The notes under the pieces: model-generated
The model's input: the letters and a program-made list of their open reading frames with translations, nothing else
Told to the model about the DNA's origin: nothing
The model's database searches: none
In this document: positions 1 through 9,553 of the stretch, piece by piece
Numbering within the stretch: the first letter of the stretch is position 1
How the letters are laid out: each line of letters starts with the position of its first letter
Assembly (NCBI GenBank): GCA_903927615.1
Contig: CAIYNU010000035.1
Coordinates: 62,001-126,000 of the forward strand
From: an uncultured Rhodospirillales bacterium
Lineage (GTDB): Bacteria; Pseudomonadota; Alphaproteobacteria; Azospirillales; Azospirillaceae
DNA length: 64,000 nt
Reading direction: 5' to 3'
Position numbers and translations under genes: made by a program

Positions 1-931
1 TGTACACGATGATGTGGTCAGTCCGATTGCGGATCTCGTTGACGTTGTCGCGAGTCGGCTTCGGCAAGCGGGTCTCACCGCGAGCTTCGACGCTCAGATC
101 GTTCGGGTTGACACCCGCGGCGACCAACGCCTTCTTCACCGACTCAGCCCGACGCTCGGACAGCTTCATGTTGTAGTCCATCGAAGCGCGCGTATCGGCC
201 CAACCGATGATGTGAGCCAGCTTGACCTGCTGGTCGGCATCCGGAGCATAACGGACGACGTTGGCGTTCGCCTTCTTGAGCTGGCGAGCGATTTCCTCGA
301 TGATCGGCATGTCGGACTTGCGAATGTTCGACTTGTTCGTATCGAAGAAGATCACAAAGCTGTCCGGGTATTCGGCGGGCGGGCATGACTGCTCGACCAG
401 GGTCACCGCCGTCAGGAAGTCGGCCTTGATCGCCTCGATCTCGGTCTTCTCCCAACCTTCCTCCAGCTCCTCAATCAGGGCGTCGAAGGAGCTCTGAGCC
501 TTGGCAGCCGCTTCCGGCGCACGGTTGCGCGTGCATTTGAAGAGGGCGTTGGTCAGCCGGGTCCGCCAGGCATACGCTTCGGCATAAGAAACCGTCACAG
601 CCCGGGGCGCCCAATTGACCTTGTCGAGGTCCCAACGGTCCGGCAATTCCGGATCGATGACCACGCCTTCGGCCGACAACAGGGCCTTGCGCGCGAACAC
701 CTCGTAATTACGGAGGTCACCCTCCTCCTTCTGGTTAACCGCCAGTTCGGTGTAATTCTTGGCCAGCGCCTGGGTAAAGGGCGATCCGACCGGAGTCTGG
801 TTCTTGAGCGCCTCAAAAACGCTCGGGTCACCATACTCGCGCGCACTCATGGTGTGACCCACCAACTCCATGTGGCCACAACCCGACAATGCCAAGCCGA
901 GCACGCCCAAGCTAAAAACCTTAACCTTCAT
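1..931 (-). CDS. OmpA-family outer-membrane lipoprotein (3' end cut off by window)
   Basis: An open frame of 310 codons runs off the left edge of the window. It starts at ATG 931, seven bases after a GGGGAG ribosome site. The first 18 residues form a lipoprotein signal ending in the lipobox LALSGC, so the mature protein should be lipidated at Cys18 and sorted to the envelope. Residues about 195-305 match the OmpA/MotB peptidoglycan-binding fold: a VIFFDTNKSNI strand, a helix, a GWADTRAS segment and LSERRAESVKKALVAAGV. The middle region (about 30-190) is helical and not recognised. The family tethers the outer membrane to peptidoglycan. The fold assignment is firm; the specific role is not known. 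The C-terminus lies outside the window. Confidence 0.85.
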   Translation of the reverse strand, partial: MKVKVFSLGVLGLALSGCGHMELVGHTMSAREYGDPSVFEALKNQTPVGSPFTQALAKNYTELAVNQKEEGDLRNYEVFARKALLSAEGVVIDPELPDRWDLDKVNWAPRAVTVSYAEAYAWRTRLTNALFKCTRNRAPEAAAKAQSSFDALIEELEEGWEKTEIEAIKADFLTAVTLVEQSCPPAEYPDSFVIFFDTNKSNIRKSDMPIIEEIARQLKKANANVVRYAPDADQQVKLAHIIGWADTRASMDYNMKLSERRAESVKKALVAAGVNPNDLSVEARGETRLPKPTRDNVNEIRNRTDHIIVY

Positions 932-1731
932 CTTCCTACTCCCCGTTTCGACCGAGTTCATTAGATCGCGGTAACGACCCTTTTAAGGAGACTTGATCAA
1001 CCCCGTGATCAGCGACCAGCAGAACCCCTGGGTAAAGCTTGTAGCCGATCGTTACTCGAAGTCGATTGCCCGATCAAACCCTCACTGCGGAGGTCCTGCG
1101 CGACTGTGTTGTTCAGGTCACAAATAGTCAAATAGGCTACACACGATACGCAACAACACGCGAGTTGAACCTTGACTCGGTCCAGACCCGCTCAAGATAC
1201 CATGCATCGACTGTAACCCTAGACCACCGCTCCCTTCGTTTCAATCGCCTAATCTAATCCGTCAGCCCAAGAACCGCCAGTAAATGAGAAAACCATCCGG
1301 CCGAAGCGACTGATCTCAGGCGATTAATCACGGTCCGTTGCTACATTGCCACACCCACGAACCGTCCCAACCCACGGGCTGCCACCGGTTTCCAGAGCCG
1401 CCTTTCTGGTACCAATTTGCCGGCTTCGCTATCCCTGGGGCATCGGATGTTCACAAAATACCAGATGCAGGGACGGTAATGAGAGAGGAAATAGTCTCGT
1501 TGGTTGCCGCCGGCAAGGGGGCGCAACCTGAAATCTGCGGGAGACGCGGATCGCACAGCGGGGTCTTCCCGTGCTGGCTCGGCGCTCGGTGTCACGGCCC
1601 GGTGTGTCGGCGGCCTGGCGCTTGCCAGCGTTTGACCGCGACCAGGGCAAAATGTGGGAACTGCAGCCGTTCCCGGCCGACCCTGCCCCGAGACTCGGGG
1701 GCGCGGCCAACCGGGGACGGTGAGCAGAGTC
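932..1731. other. 800-bp stretch without a supported gene
   Basis: This lies between the 5' end of the OmpA-type gene and the 3' end of ndk. The half near 932-1060 should carry the leftward promoter of the lipoprotein gene, but I could not pick a convincing -35/-10 pair. TGATCA occurs twice around 1005-1017. Overlapping frames of 120-160 codons exist on both strands between 1338 and 1823, but they have no ribosome site, no recognisable motif and run into ndk. I see no RNA gene. Confidence 0.5.
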
Positions 1732-2154
1732 TCAGCCGACGATTTCGATGGTGCTGAAGAAAAATGCGATCTCGGTCGCCGCATTCTCGGCACTGTCCGA
1801 ACCGTGAGCCGAGTTCGCCTCAATGGATTCGGCGAAGTCCTTGCGGATGGTACCCGGGGTGGCGTTGGCCGGATTGGTCGCGCCCATGATGTCGCGGTTG
1901 CGCGTCACCGCGTCTTCGCCTTCCAGAACCTGGACGACAACCGGTCCCGAGGACATGAAGGCGCACAGGTCATTGTAAAAAGGCCGTTGCGCATGAACGG
2001 CGTAGAACGCTTCGGCCTGGGCACGGCTTAGCCACAGACGCTTTTGGGCGACGATGCGCAAGCCGGCGGTTTCGAACCGGGCGTTGATCTGGCCGGTCAG
2101 ATTGCGACGGGTGGCATCGGGTTTAAGGATCGATAAGGTCCGTTCGACGGCCAT
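1732..2154 (-). CDS. ndk: Nucleoside-diphosphate kinase
   Basis: This 140-residue protein has the normal length and layout of bacterial Ndk. The enzyme moves the gamma-phosphate of ATP to other nucleoside diphosphates through a phosphohistidine. The conserved N-terminal TLSILKPDA, the substrate-loop segment [11 protein letters not shown] and the active-site block NSAHGSDS with catalytic His117 are all present. Its stop is 800 bp from the next leftward gene, and the divergent ABC-F gene begins 171 bp to the right, so it is probably monocistronic. Nothing is unusual in the sequence. Confidence 0.97.
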   Translation of the reverse strand: MAVERTLSILKPDATRRNLTGQINARFETAGLRIVAQKRLWLSRAQAEAFYAVHAQRPFYNDLCAFMSSGPVVVQVLEGEDAVTRNRDIMGATNPANATPGTIRKDFAESIEANSAHGSDSAENAATEIAFFFSTIEIVG

Positions 2155-2325
2155 GGTCCTGGTGCTCCTGTTGATATCCGCGAGGTCGCGGGGTTATATC
2201 GCTGGACTCCCCTCGCGGGCAACCGCCTGCTGCCGTCTGTCGCCCGCCCCTGCCCGGCCCTGCCTTGCCCTGCCTCGAGTCGCAGTCTTCAATCGCCGGC
2301 CCGCCCGTGCTATCACTCGTGGACC

Positions 2326-4215
2326 ATGCTTCATATCAATGAATTGACCTTCCGGTTCGGTGGCCGGGTGCTGTTCGAGAACGCCTCCACGGTGGTGCCC
2401 AAGGGGCACAAGGTGGCGCTGATCGGCCGCAACGGCACCGGAAAGACCACGCTCCTGCGACTGCTCGGCGGCGAACTCGCCCCCGATGCGGGCTCGGTGG
2501 CGATCACACCGGGCTGCCGGATCGGCCGCCTGTCCCAGGATGCCCCTGACGGCCCGGCCAGCTTGCTCGACACCGTGCTCAGCTTCGACCAGGAACGGGC
2601 GCAGTTGCTGGCCGAATCGGAGACCGCGGCCGACCCTCACCGAATCGCCGAGATTCATACCCGCCTGGCCGACATCGGCGCTCACGCCGCCCCGGCCCGA
2701 GCGGCGGAGATTCTGTCGGGTCTGGGCTTCGATGCCGAGGCCCAGACCCGCGCCGTCGGTACGTTCTCGGGCGGTTGGCGTATGCGCGTGGCGCTCGCCG
2801 GCATCCTGTTCGCAGCGCCCGACCTGTTGCTGCTGGACGAACCGACCAATCACCTGGACCTGGAGGCGACCCTGTGGCTGGAGGGTTACCTCAAGACTTA
2901 TCCCCATACCGTGCTGCTGATCAGCCACGACCGGACACTGCTCAACACCGTTCCCACCCGGACCATCCATATCGACCAACGCAAGCTGGTCGCCTATGCC
3001 GGGGGCTATGACCAGTTTGAACGCACCCGGCGGGCCAACCTGGAACGCCTGTCGGCGCTTCAGTCCCGGCAATTGGCCCAGCGCAAGCATCTCCAGTCGT
3101 TCATCGACCGCTTTCGGGCCAAAGCCACCAAGGCCCGCCAGGCCCAGAGCCGGATCAAGGCCCTGGAGCGGATGGAACCCATCGTCGGCATCGTCGAGGA
3201 AAATACCCCCGAATTCGAATTTCCCAGCCCTGAACCGCTGGCGCCGCCCTTGATCACCCTGGAAAACGTGGCGGTCGGTTACGACCATCGGCCGGTGCTC
3301 AGCCGACTCGACCTGCGGATCGACCTGGATGACCGGATTGCTCTGTTGGGGGCAAACGGCAACGGCAAGTCGACGCTGATCAAGCTGCTGGCCAACCGGT
3401 TGGCGCCACTCTCCGGCCAGTACCGCCGTTCGGGCAAACTCAAGGTCGGCTACTTCGCCCAGGATCAGGCCGATGAGTTGACCATGACCAACACGCCAAT
3501 CCAAGAGTTGCAGCGGGTTCTGCCCACTACCCCCGAAGAGAAGCTGCGCTCTCACTTGGCCCGCTTCGGCCTGGGGCGCGACCGCGCCGAGACCGTGGTC
3601 GGCAAGCTCTCGGGTGGCGAAAAGGCTCGGCTGCTGTTCGCCTTGATGACCCGGGAAGCGCCTCACATCCTGATGCTGGACGAACCGACCAATCACCTGG
3701 ACATCGACAGCCGCAGCGCGCTGATCCAGGCGATTAACGGCTTCGAAGGCGCGGTGATCCTGATCAGCCACGATCCTCACCTGATCGAGCTGACCGCCGA
3801 CCGGCTTTGGCTGGTGGGCGACGGCACCTGTACCGCCTATGACGGCGATCTGGAAAGCTACCGCGCCCTGCTGCTGGAGCGGATGCGCTCGGGCGGCGGG
3901 GCAGGCCGTCGCGGCAACGAAGCCGCGCCGACCCGGCGCGACCAGCGCCGGGTGGCGGCCGACCAGCGCGCGGCCCAGGCTCCGCTGCGTCGACGCGCCG
4001 CCGACAGCGAGGCCGAGGTCACCAAGTTGACCGCGGCGTGTGAGCGACTCGAAAAACGGTTGGCCGACCCCAAGCTTTATACCGGAACCGGTGATGAATT
4101 GATTCGCCTTCAGATTGAATTGGGCGAACACCGCAAGCGCCTGGCCAGCGCCGAGGACACGTGGCTGGAGGCTTTGGAGGCTCTGGAGGCGATTGCGGAT
4201 CAGGGGACGGGATGA
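2326..4215 (+). CDS. ABC-F family ATPase (YheS/Uup-like), ribosome-associated
   Basis: This 629-residue cytosolic protein has two ABC ATPase domains in tandem and no membrane segment, as in the ABC-F translation factors. Domain 1 carries Walker A GRNGTGKT (about residues 34-41), signature FSGGWRMR and Walker B LLLLDEPTNHLD. Domain 2 carries GANGNGKS, LSGGEKAR and LMLDEPTNHLD. The linker between them (about 215-285) is charged and helical, like the P-site interaction motif of the family. A basic, coiled-coil C-terminal tail (about 530-629) is present. The FSGGWRMR form and the length favour the YheS branch over EttA, but Uup cannot be excluded. It is divergent from ndk and convergent with the next gene. 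Confidence 0.9.
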   Translation: MLHINELTFRFGGRVLFENASTVVPKGHKVALIGRNGTGKTTLLRLLGGELAPDAGSVAITPGCRIGRLSQDAPDGPASLLDTVLSFDQERAQLLAESETAADPHRIAEIHTRLADIGAHAAPARAAEILSGLGFDAEAQTRAVGTFSGGWRMRVALAGILFAAPDLLLLDEPTNHLDLEATLWLEGYLKTYPHTVLLISHDRTLLNTVPTRTIHIDQRKLVAYAGGYDQFERTRRANLERLSALQSRQLAQRKHLQSFIDRFRAKATKARQAQSRIKALERMEPIVGIVEENTPEFEFPSPEPLAPPLITLENVAVGYDHRPVLSRLDLRIDLDDRIALLGANGNGKSTLIKLLANRLAPLSGQYRRSGKLKVGYFAQDQADELTMTNTPIQELQRVLPTTPEEKLRSHLARFGLGRDRAETVVGKLSGGEKARLLFALMTREAPHILMLDEPTNHLDIDSRSALIQAINGFEGAVILISHDPHLIELTADRLWLVGDGTCTAYDGDLESYRALLLERMRSGGGAGRRGNEAAPTRRDQRRVAADQRAAQAPLRRRAADSEAEVTKLTAACERLEKRLADPKLYTGTGDELIRLQIELGEHRKRLASAEDTWLEALEALEAIADQGTG

Positions 4216-4263
4216 CCCGCGGGGGTGTGCCGCCGGTTTCCATTTTCCGACCGGTGCTTTTGC

Positions 4264-5112
4264 TTAATCGGGTGCGATGTTGTACCCGAACCACTTTAAC
4301 GACAAGCGAGCCAGGGTCCCATCCGCGATTGCAGCCGAAAGTGCCGCGTTCAACCGGGCCAGCCGGTCAGAGTCGCCTTGTCGCAATGCTGCGGCCAACC
4401 CGCTTCCCAACAATCCGCCGGACAGGACCGGACCGAACAACACCGCGGGGTTCGGTCGGTTACTATTATGCGCCACGAAATTGTACAAAGACCAACTGGT
4501 CGCCATGACGGCATCAACCTGACCGGATAACATATCGTCATACATCGCCTCTTCATAGGTATAGCGCCTGATATCAACGATATCTTTCAGGTAAAGGTCG
4601 GAAAACCGTTCCTGAACCGTGTTAACATGAACCGCCAGTCGGAAACCCCGCAACCCCTGAAGGAAACCACGCAATGACTCCGGGAGATCGGTTTCGTTTT
4701 GATCAAGAATGACCTGATTCAACGAGAGTGCTGCCGCCAAAGGACACTTGGCAGTCGTCATGAAGCCGCTTGATGTGGCGGCATAAGGCTGACTGAAGTC
4801 GACCCGCTTCAACCTTTCAGAGGTCGCAGTCAATCCACCGATATAAATATCATAGACGCCGGCAGCCAAATCATCGAATAGTTTTCCAAAATTTACCGCT
4901 CTAATCGTACATTGCGCCTTCATTCTCGGACATATGTCGTTGATCATGTCTATCTCAAAACCGGTGATCGTGCCATCGCTGCCGCTGATAGTCCAAGGAG
5001 GGTAATTACCGTAAGTCCCAATCTGCAATACCTCTTGCGCGGCGCACGGAACAGCCAGAAGCCCCCAGACCATGATCAGCAGAGGATATCGAATCATGAC
5101 CATTAGTTTCAT
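4264..5112 (-). CDS. Periplasmic substrate-binding protein, family 3 (amino-acid type)
   Basis: This 282-residue protein has a short signal peptide ending about AAQEV. It is followed by the two-lobed SBP_bac_3 fold: LQIGTYGNYPPWTI, TGFEIDMINDIC, VNFGKLFDDLAAGVYDIYIGGLTATSERLKRVDFSQPY and a C-terminal lobe with LSLKWFGY. Proteins of this family bind polar amino acids or similar small solutes for an ABC importer, or act as sensor-like periplasmic proteins. No permease or ATPase gene adjoins it, so the partner is unknown. The start is uncertain because Met codons occur at residues 1, 4 and 6. Base composition is less GC-rich than in the neighbours. Confidence 0.85.
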   Translation of the reverse strand: MKLMVMIRYPLLIMVWGLLAVPCAAQEVLQIGTYGNYPPWTISGSDGTITGFEIDMINDICPRMKAQCTIRAVNFGKLFDDLAAGVYDIYIGGLTATSERLKRVDFSQPYAATSSGFMTTAKCPLAAALSLNQVILDQNETDLPESLRGFLQGLRGFRLAVHVNTVQERFSDLYLKDIVDIRRYTYEEAMYDDMLSGQVDAVMATSWSLYNFVAHNSNRPNPAVLFGPVLSGGLLGSGLAAALRQGDSDRLARLNAALSAAIADGTLARLSLKWFGYNIAPD

Positions 5113-5401
5113 AAGCTATCCATTCGATCGTGGAAGCACAATAATAACCCGGGATCACCGGTAACCATCTTATAGCATGTCTCGCGAGCACGGCACTTTT
5201 CGATGAGAAGCGGTCCCGGCTCTTTGTCCAATCCACCGCCATCGTTAACGGCGCGTGCGGGTCGAGGCAACGCGCGCCGAACCCGATCCTGTCGGAATAC
5301 TGCCCCTGGGACCGGGGCGCCGCCCCTGCCCCTGGCATGCCGTTGGTGTTGATGTTATAAGCGGCGCCAATCAACCAAATGGAAAGAAAACAGGAGGGAT
5401 C

Positions 5402-6037
5402 GTGACCGCAAGCCGCGGTTTTCCCGATGACCGTCGTATCTCGGAACTGCTCGCCGAATTCCGGAACGCTCTGCCGCCCGGCCGTGTGTCCCTGGCGGAT
5501 GCCATGGCTGCGCTGGGGGACCGAACCATTGGCGGCATCCTGCTGGTACTCTCCATCCCGATGGTTATGCCGGTACCGTTGGGCGTTTCGGTATTGTTCA
5601 ACCTGCCGGTGCTGCTCTTCACCTTTCAAATGATGCGGAGCGGCGGAACGGTCGAACTTCCCGCCTGGCTCCTTGGGCGTTCCCTGTCGTCCCAGGCAGC
5701 GGCGGCCATGATCGACGGCATCCTGCCCCGACTCCGCATCATCGAGCGTATGCTCCGGCCGCGTTTGCCTCGCCTGACCTCCACGGGGTTCGAGCGTTGG
5801 CTAGGCATCATTTGCTTCGTGATGGCCGCCATCGCCATCACGCCCCTGCCCCTGATCGGTTGGTTGCCTGGCTTTGGCCTGATTATCATCGCGCTTGGTC
5901 TCATCGAACATGACGGCCTGGCGGTTGCCGTCGGCCTCGGCTTTGCCGCTGCTGCGATAATCTTTGCGGCGGGCCTGGTGGTTAGCCTGTCCTATGCCGA
6001 GACCTTGTGGCATATGCTGCCGGTCTCGGCCCTGTGA
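5402..6037 (+). CDS. ExoD-family membrane protein (exopolysaccharide-associated)
   Basis: The start is GTG 5402, four bases after a good AGGAGG site (5392-5397). The open frame extends 49 codons further upstream without a ribosome site. The 211-residue product has the ExoD layout: an N-terminal SLADAMAALGDRTIGGILLVLSIP segment, hydrophobic stretches at about 40-75, 135-165 and 175-205, and the conserved ITPLPLIGWLPG between membrane segments. ExoD was named from rhizobial exopolysaccharide mutants. The molecular function of the family is not established, so only the family assignment is offered. Confidence 0.85.
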   Translation: MTASRGFPDDRRISELLAEFRNALPPGRVSLADAMAALGDRTIGGILLVLSIPMVMPVPLGVSVLFNLPVLLFTFQMMRSGGTVELPAWLLGRSLSSQAAAAMIDGILPRLRIIERMLRPRLPRLTSTGFERWLGIICFVMAAIAITPLPLIGWLPGFGLIIIALGLIEHDGLAVAVGLGFAAAAIIFAAGLVVSLSYAETLWHMLPVSAL

Positions 6038-6214
6038 CCGAAAAGGATCAGATGACACACTGAAGCGACCACAGCCGTCTTTTCAGTGTTGTCCTGACCT
6101 CTTCCGATTTGTTACACCCTTCCGCTATGCATGGGGGACGATGGAACGGGGGCCATGAGCGTGACTCCTGGTACTGGTCCGTCGCCCGAAACATTTAACG
6201 GCGAAAGGCCGCAC

Positions 6215-6826
6215 ATGTCACAAACCGAAGTCGACGTTGCCGACAAGGCGAAAGGTCGCAAAGCCCCTCCGGCTGCCTGGGTTTTCTTCCAGCGTTGGCT
6301 GGCCAACCCTTTGTCGATGGGTTCCATTGTCCCGTCCTCGATCGGTTTGCGCAAGCTGGTGACCAATAACGTGATCTGCGCGGCCGACGAGATTGTCGTG
6401 GAATTTGGCGGCGGCACCGGGGCCATCACGCGCGCATTGCTTGAGGCCGGCGTGCCGTCCGAGCGGGTCTGGTCCATCGAGATTGATGGCGAACTGGCCT
6501 CGTTCCTTCATCAGACCTATCCCGACGTGAATGTCGTCCACGGCGACTGCCGGGAAATCGAAAAGTTTATCGGTGACGATCTGGTTGGCAAGGTTGGAAC
6601 CATCGTTGTCGGTATTCCGATGGTGATGCTGCCCATCGACCTCCAAAAGGAAATCGTCGCGGCGATCTATCGGGTATTGCCGAAGGGCCGACGCTTCCTG
6701 CTTTACACCTATTGCGCCACCTCGCCGCTCGACATGAAGAAGCTGGGCCTGAAGGGTAAACGCCTGGGTTGGACCCCGCGCAACTTCCCGCCAGCCTCGG
6801 TTTGGGGCTACACCAAGGCCGAATAA
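6215..6826 (+). CDS. pmtA: Phospholipid N-methyltransferase-like SAM-dependent enzyme (PmtA type)
   Basis: This 203-residue class I methyltransferase resembles the Rhodobacter-type PmtA, which methylates phosphatidylethanolamine stepwise toward phosphatidylcholine. Typical features are the N-terminal FFQRWLANPLSMGSIVPSS block, the SAM-binding VVEFGGGTGAITRALL, the acidic EID at the end of strand 2, and GDCREIEKF. The segment where PmtA has a Ser-Leu-Pro-Leu motif reads VVGIPMVMLP here, so substrate specificity is uncertain. ATG 6215 follows a GAAAGG site by six bases. ATG codons at 6131 and 6155 lack one and would only add a low-complexity leader. A strong terminator hairpin follows. Confidence 0.75.
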   Translation: MSQTEVDVADKAKGRKAPPAAWVFFQRWLANPLSMGSIVPSSIGLRKLVTNNVICAADEIVVEFGGGTGAITRALLEAGVPSERVWSIEIDGELASFLHQTYPDVNVVHGDCREIEKFIGDDLVGKVGTIVVGIPMVMLPIDLQKEIVAAIYRVLPKGRRFLLYTYCATSPLDMKKLGLKGKRLGWTPRNFPPASVWGYTKAE

Positions 6827-6857
6827 TCCGGGCGACGCGAACCGTCGTGGTGATGCT

Positions 6858-6891
6858 GAAACCCCGGATGCCGTAACGGCGCCGGGGTTTC
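6858..6891 (+). terminator. Hairpin terminator after the pmtA-like gene
   Basis: A perfect 10-bp stem, GAAACCCCGG (6858-6867) with CCGGGGTTTC (6882-6891), encloses a 14-nt loop that itself contains a 4-bp stem GCCG/CGGC. It begins 32 bp after the stop codon. The downstream tract is only weakly T-rich (TTTCGTGTCG), so a classic intrinsic terminator is likely but not certain. Confidence 0.65.
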
Positions 6892-6969
6892 GTGTCGTCT
6901 GGACCGCCCGATCTCTGGATCGCCCGATCGCCACTCCCTGTTTCCAACACCGGAAGGTTCCGTTACCGC

Positions 6970-7893
6970 GTGGCTCAACCTCCTCCCGCTCAGGGCCATC
7001 CCGCCCAACTTCATCCGGTCGTCAGCATGACCGGCTTTTCCCGGGCCGAAAGCCAAGCCGACGGTGCCGCCTGGACCGTTGAAGCCCGAAGCGTCAACGG
7101 CCGCAATCTGGACATTCGCTGCCGTCTGCCCGGCGGCTTCGAGTCGCTGGAAGCCTTGGTTCGAACCGAAGCGGCGCGCCGTTTCAAGCGCGGTTCGGTC
7201 AACATTGTCGTAACGTTTACCCGTACCGCCGCCACCACCCCGTTGCGAATCAACCGGCCACTGCTCGATCAGGTGTTGGCCCTGGCGCGTGACCTGGCGG
7301 AGGCCGGAGCGGCACCGCCGCGTCTGGATGCCCTGTTGGCGATTCGTGGCGTCATCGAATCCGTCGACGACGATGACGCCACGACGCGCGAGCATTGGGA
7401 GACGCGGCTGGTGGCCGACCTGACGCTCGCTCTCGACCGTTTGGCCGTGGCCCGGGCCGAAGAAGGCGGACGGTTGGGTGAGGTGCTTGCTCGTCAACTC
7501 GACGAGATGGCCGCGCTGGTGGTGGCGGCAACCGACTGTGCCGCCACCCAACCGGCGGCGTTGCGCGAGCGTCTGACAACCCAGTTGGCGGTCCTGCTGG
7601 ATGCCGTGCCGAGCCTGCCCCAAGAACGGCTGGCTCAGGAGTTGGCGCTGCTGGTCGCGCGAGGGGATGTACGGGAAGAATTGGACCGGCTCCGTGCCCA
7701 TCTGGCTGCGGCCAGGGACCTCCTGGCCGTTGGCGATGCCATAGGACGCCGCCTCGATTTCCTCTGCCAAGAGTTTAACCGGGAAGCCAATACGCTCTGC
7801 TCCAAATCCACCGACGTTGAACTGACCCGAATTGCCCTGGCCCTCAAGGCAATCATTGAGCAGTTTCGCGAACAGGTACAGAATATCGAATGA
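6970..7893 (+). CDS. yicC: YicC/YloC-family endoribonuclease
   Basis: This is the YicC family, linked to RNA turnover. The diagnostic N-terminal SMTGFSRA, the EARSVNGRNLDIRCRLP segment and the C-terminal block GRRLDFLCQEFNREANTLCSKS are all present. GTG 6970 lies 12 bases after GGAAGG (6952-6957) and gives 307 residues. ATG 7027, directly at MTGF, would give 288 residues but has no ribosome site, so the start is ambiguous. The stop overlaps the gmk start in an ATGA, which is a common arrangement of these two genes and implies co-translation. Confidence 0.93.
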   Translation: MAQPPPAQGHPAQLHPVVSMTGFSRAESQADGAAWTVEARSVNGRNLDIRCRLPGGFESLEALVRTEAARRFKRGSVNIVVTFTRTAATTPLRINRPLLDQVLALARDLAEAGAAPPRLDALLAIRGVIESVDDDDATTREHWETRLVADLTLALDRLAVARAEEGGRLGEVLARQLDEMAALVVAATDCAATQPAALRERLTTQLAVLLDAVPSLPQERLAQELALLVARGDVREELDRLRAHLAAARDLLAVGDAIGRRLDFLCQEFNREANTLCSKSTDVELTRIALALKAIIEQFREQVQNIE

Positions 7894-8540
7894 CCCCGCC
7901 CTCTTCCGCTCCCATCATTCATCGTCGAGGCCTGCTGCTGGTGCTGTCGTCGCCATCCGGCGCCGGAAAAAGCACCATTTCCCGGCGTTTGTTGGAGAAC
8001 GAGCCGGACCTGTCGATGTCCGTATCCTTGACCACCCGCCCTCCCCGTTCCGGCGAAATCGACGGAGTCCATTACCACTTTGTCGACCATTCCACCTTTG
8101 ATCGCATGGTCGTCGCCGATGGTTTCATGGAACATGCGACGGTGTTCGGTAACAAATACGGTACGCCCCGAGCACCGGTCGCGGCCCAATTGCGCGACGG
8201 GCGCGACGTGCTGTTCGACATCGACTGGCAAGGCACCCAACAAGTGGCGGAAACGGCCCGGGATGATCTGGTGAGTGTGTTCATCCTGCCGCCATCGGCG
8301 GGCGAGTTGGAACGCCGATTGCGAACCCGGGCGCAGGATTCTGCGGCAGTGATTGCCCAACGCATGGCCAAGGCCAACGACGAGGTCAGCCATTGGGCCG
8401 AATATGACTACGTCATCGTCAATGACGATCTCGACCTCAGCGTTACCCGCATCCGGGCGATACTGGCGGCGGAACGGTTAAGGCGTCGGCGCCAGGCGGG
8501 ATTGGCGGAATTCGTCAAGACGTTACAACAAGGCCAGTGA
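7890..8540 (+). CDS. gmk: Guanylate kinase
   Basis: This 216-residue enzyme phosphorylates GMP to GDP with ATP. The P-loop SPSGAGKS (21-28), the GMP-binding segment VSLTTRPPRSGEIDGVHYHF and FDIDWQGTQQV are all canonical. It starts inside the yicC stop codon (ATGA overlap). Its last 26 bases overlap the convergent Hpt gene. Confidence 0.97.
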   Translation: MTPPSSAPIIHRRGLLLVLSSPSGAGKSTISRRLLENEPDLSMSVSLTTRPPRSGEIDGVHYHFVDHSTFDRMVVADGFMEHATVFGNKYGTPRAPVAAQLRDGRDVLFDIDWQGTQQVAETARDDLVSVFILPPSAGELERRLRTRAQDSAAVIAQRMAKANDEVSHWAEYDYVIVNDDLDLSVTRIRAILAAERLRRRRQAGLAEFVKTLQQGQ

Positions 8541-8997
8541 TGAGCGGCGAGGGCTTAGCCGGCAGCCGGCCGTTTCGCCAGCTCGAGACTGCGGACAGGG
8601 AGGCCTCAACGAGCCTGACGGCCTCTGTCACGCCCTTGCGCGCCATCTCGGGTTGTGCGGTCCGGGCTCCCTCCTCTACCCGCCGAGCCGCGGCGCTGAG
8701 CGCACACAGGCCGTAACAGGCGGCACCGCCGGCCAGGGCATGCGCCGTCACCAACAACCCGGCCATCTCTCCCATCGCAATTTGGCGCGTCAACGTCGTG
8801 ATCCGCGGCCGTACGGTCGGTTCCAGCAGCGCCAAATAACCGTCAAGCTCCTCGTCGTCGTCCAGCATTTCGGCTAACTCGTCAAGAATAGTGCAATCGA
8901 ACACGAGCAAACCACCGACGTCTGCAATCACGGATTCACTCCGGGCCGGCCCATCTGGGGGGGGACTTTCGACACTTTCGTCATTCTTGTCACTCAA
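8515..8997 (-). CDS. Orphan Hpt (histidine phosphotransfer) domain protein
   Basis: This 160-residue acidic protein has a four-helix Hpt-like core at about residues 38-140. The candidate phosphohistidine is His86 in AHALAGGAACYG. The usual form of this motif is H-x-L-K-G-[SA]; here the Lys is Ala, which is atypical. No kinase or regulator gene adjoins it, so it would have to work with kinases elsewhere; several hybrid kinases lie in this window. The N-terminal 25 residues are probably disordered. The 3' end overlaps gmk by 26 bp on the other strand. Confidence 0.7.
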   Translation of the reverse strand: MSDKNDESVESPPPDGPARSESVIADVGGLLVFDCTILDELAEMLDDDEELDGYLALLEPTVRPRITTLTRQIAMGEMAGLLVTAHALAGGAACYGLCALSAAARRVEEGARTAQPEMARKGVTEAVRLVEASLSAVSSWRNGRLPAKPSPLITGLVVTS

Positions 8998-9517
8998 TCC
9001 GACCGTCTCCCCTACGCCTCCCGATCGTGCTGACGCCCTGGTCAGAAAAGCTATCGGTCTTTCGGCCCCTAACCTTCAGGCAGTCGCTACCAACGATCGT
9101 CTCTTTTGCATGGTTTGGTTGGCACCATCGGCAACCGATGACATGGCTTCTAGTCTCCATGACCCTGGCGTGTCATCGCTCTTGCCACGTTGCCATCCTC
9201 TAACGGTCCTGTCCGGGATAGCAAACAGACCCATCCCGTTTTCGCATTGCGATTGAGTGATCTTAGGGGAATGTTAATCGCGTTTCAATTTTTTCCCCAG
9301 CCGGGCGCAACGGTCTGAAACTATTGTTTGGCTTTTTAAACAGTTTGGCGCAAACAAAACTGTCGAAAAGCCTTGCTGACTGCAATCAAATCGATTTCTC
9401 TGTGCCAGAACGATTGTCTATTGGAGAGGCTCGTCATTTGGTTTTCCACAAAAATCCGGACAATAAACACGGGCACTACCGGCTTTGCGGGTTTTTGGGA
9501 TGTCATGGTAAACTTTA

Positions 9518-9553
9518 AACAGTTCACAGAGCTTTTTGGCTCTGTGAACTGTT
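9518..9553. repeat. 15-bp perfect inverted repeat in an AT-rich intergenic island
   Basis: AACAGTTCACAGAGC (9518-9532) and GCTCTGTGAACTGTT (9539-9553) form a perfect stem with a 6-nt TTTTTG loop. No T-tract follows on either strand, so it is not a textbook terminator. It lies about 390 bp downstream of the dxs stop and about 520 bp upstream of the Hpt start. Confidence 0.8.

Noticed and set aside
1338-1823. Overlapping 139- and 160-codon frames on both strands before ndk
   Set aside because: No ribosome site, no recognisable motif, and both run into the ndk coding region.
2194-4131. 645-codon open frame antisense to the ABC-F gene
   Set aside because: It is a mirror of the GC-rich ABC-F coding strand: composition is low-complexity Gly/Gln/Arg, there is no ribosome site, and the opposite strand has clear Walker and signature motifs.
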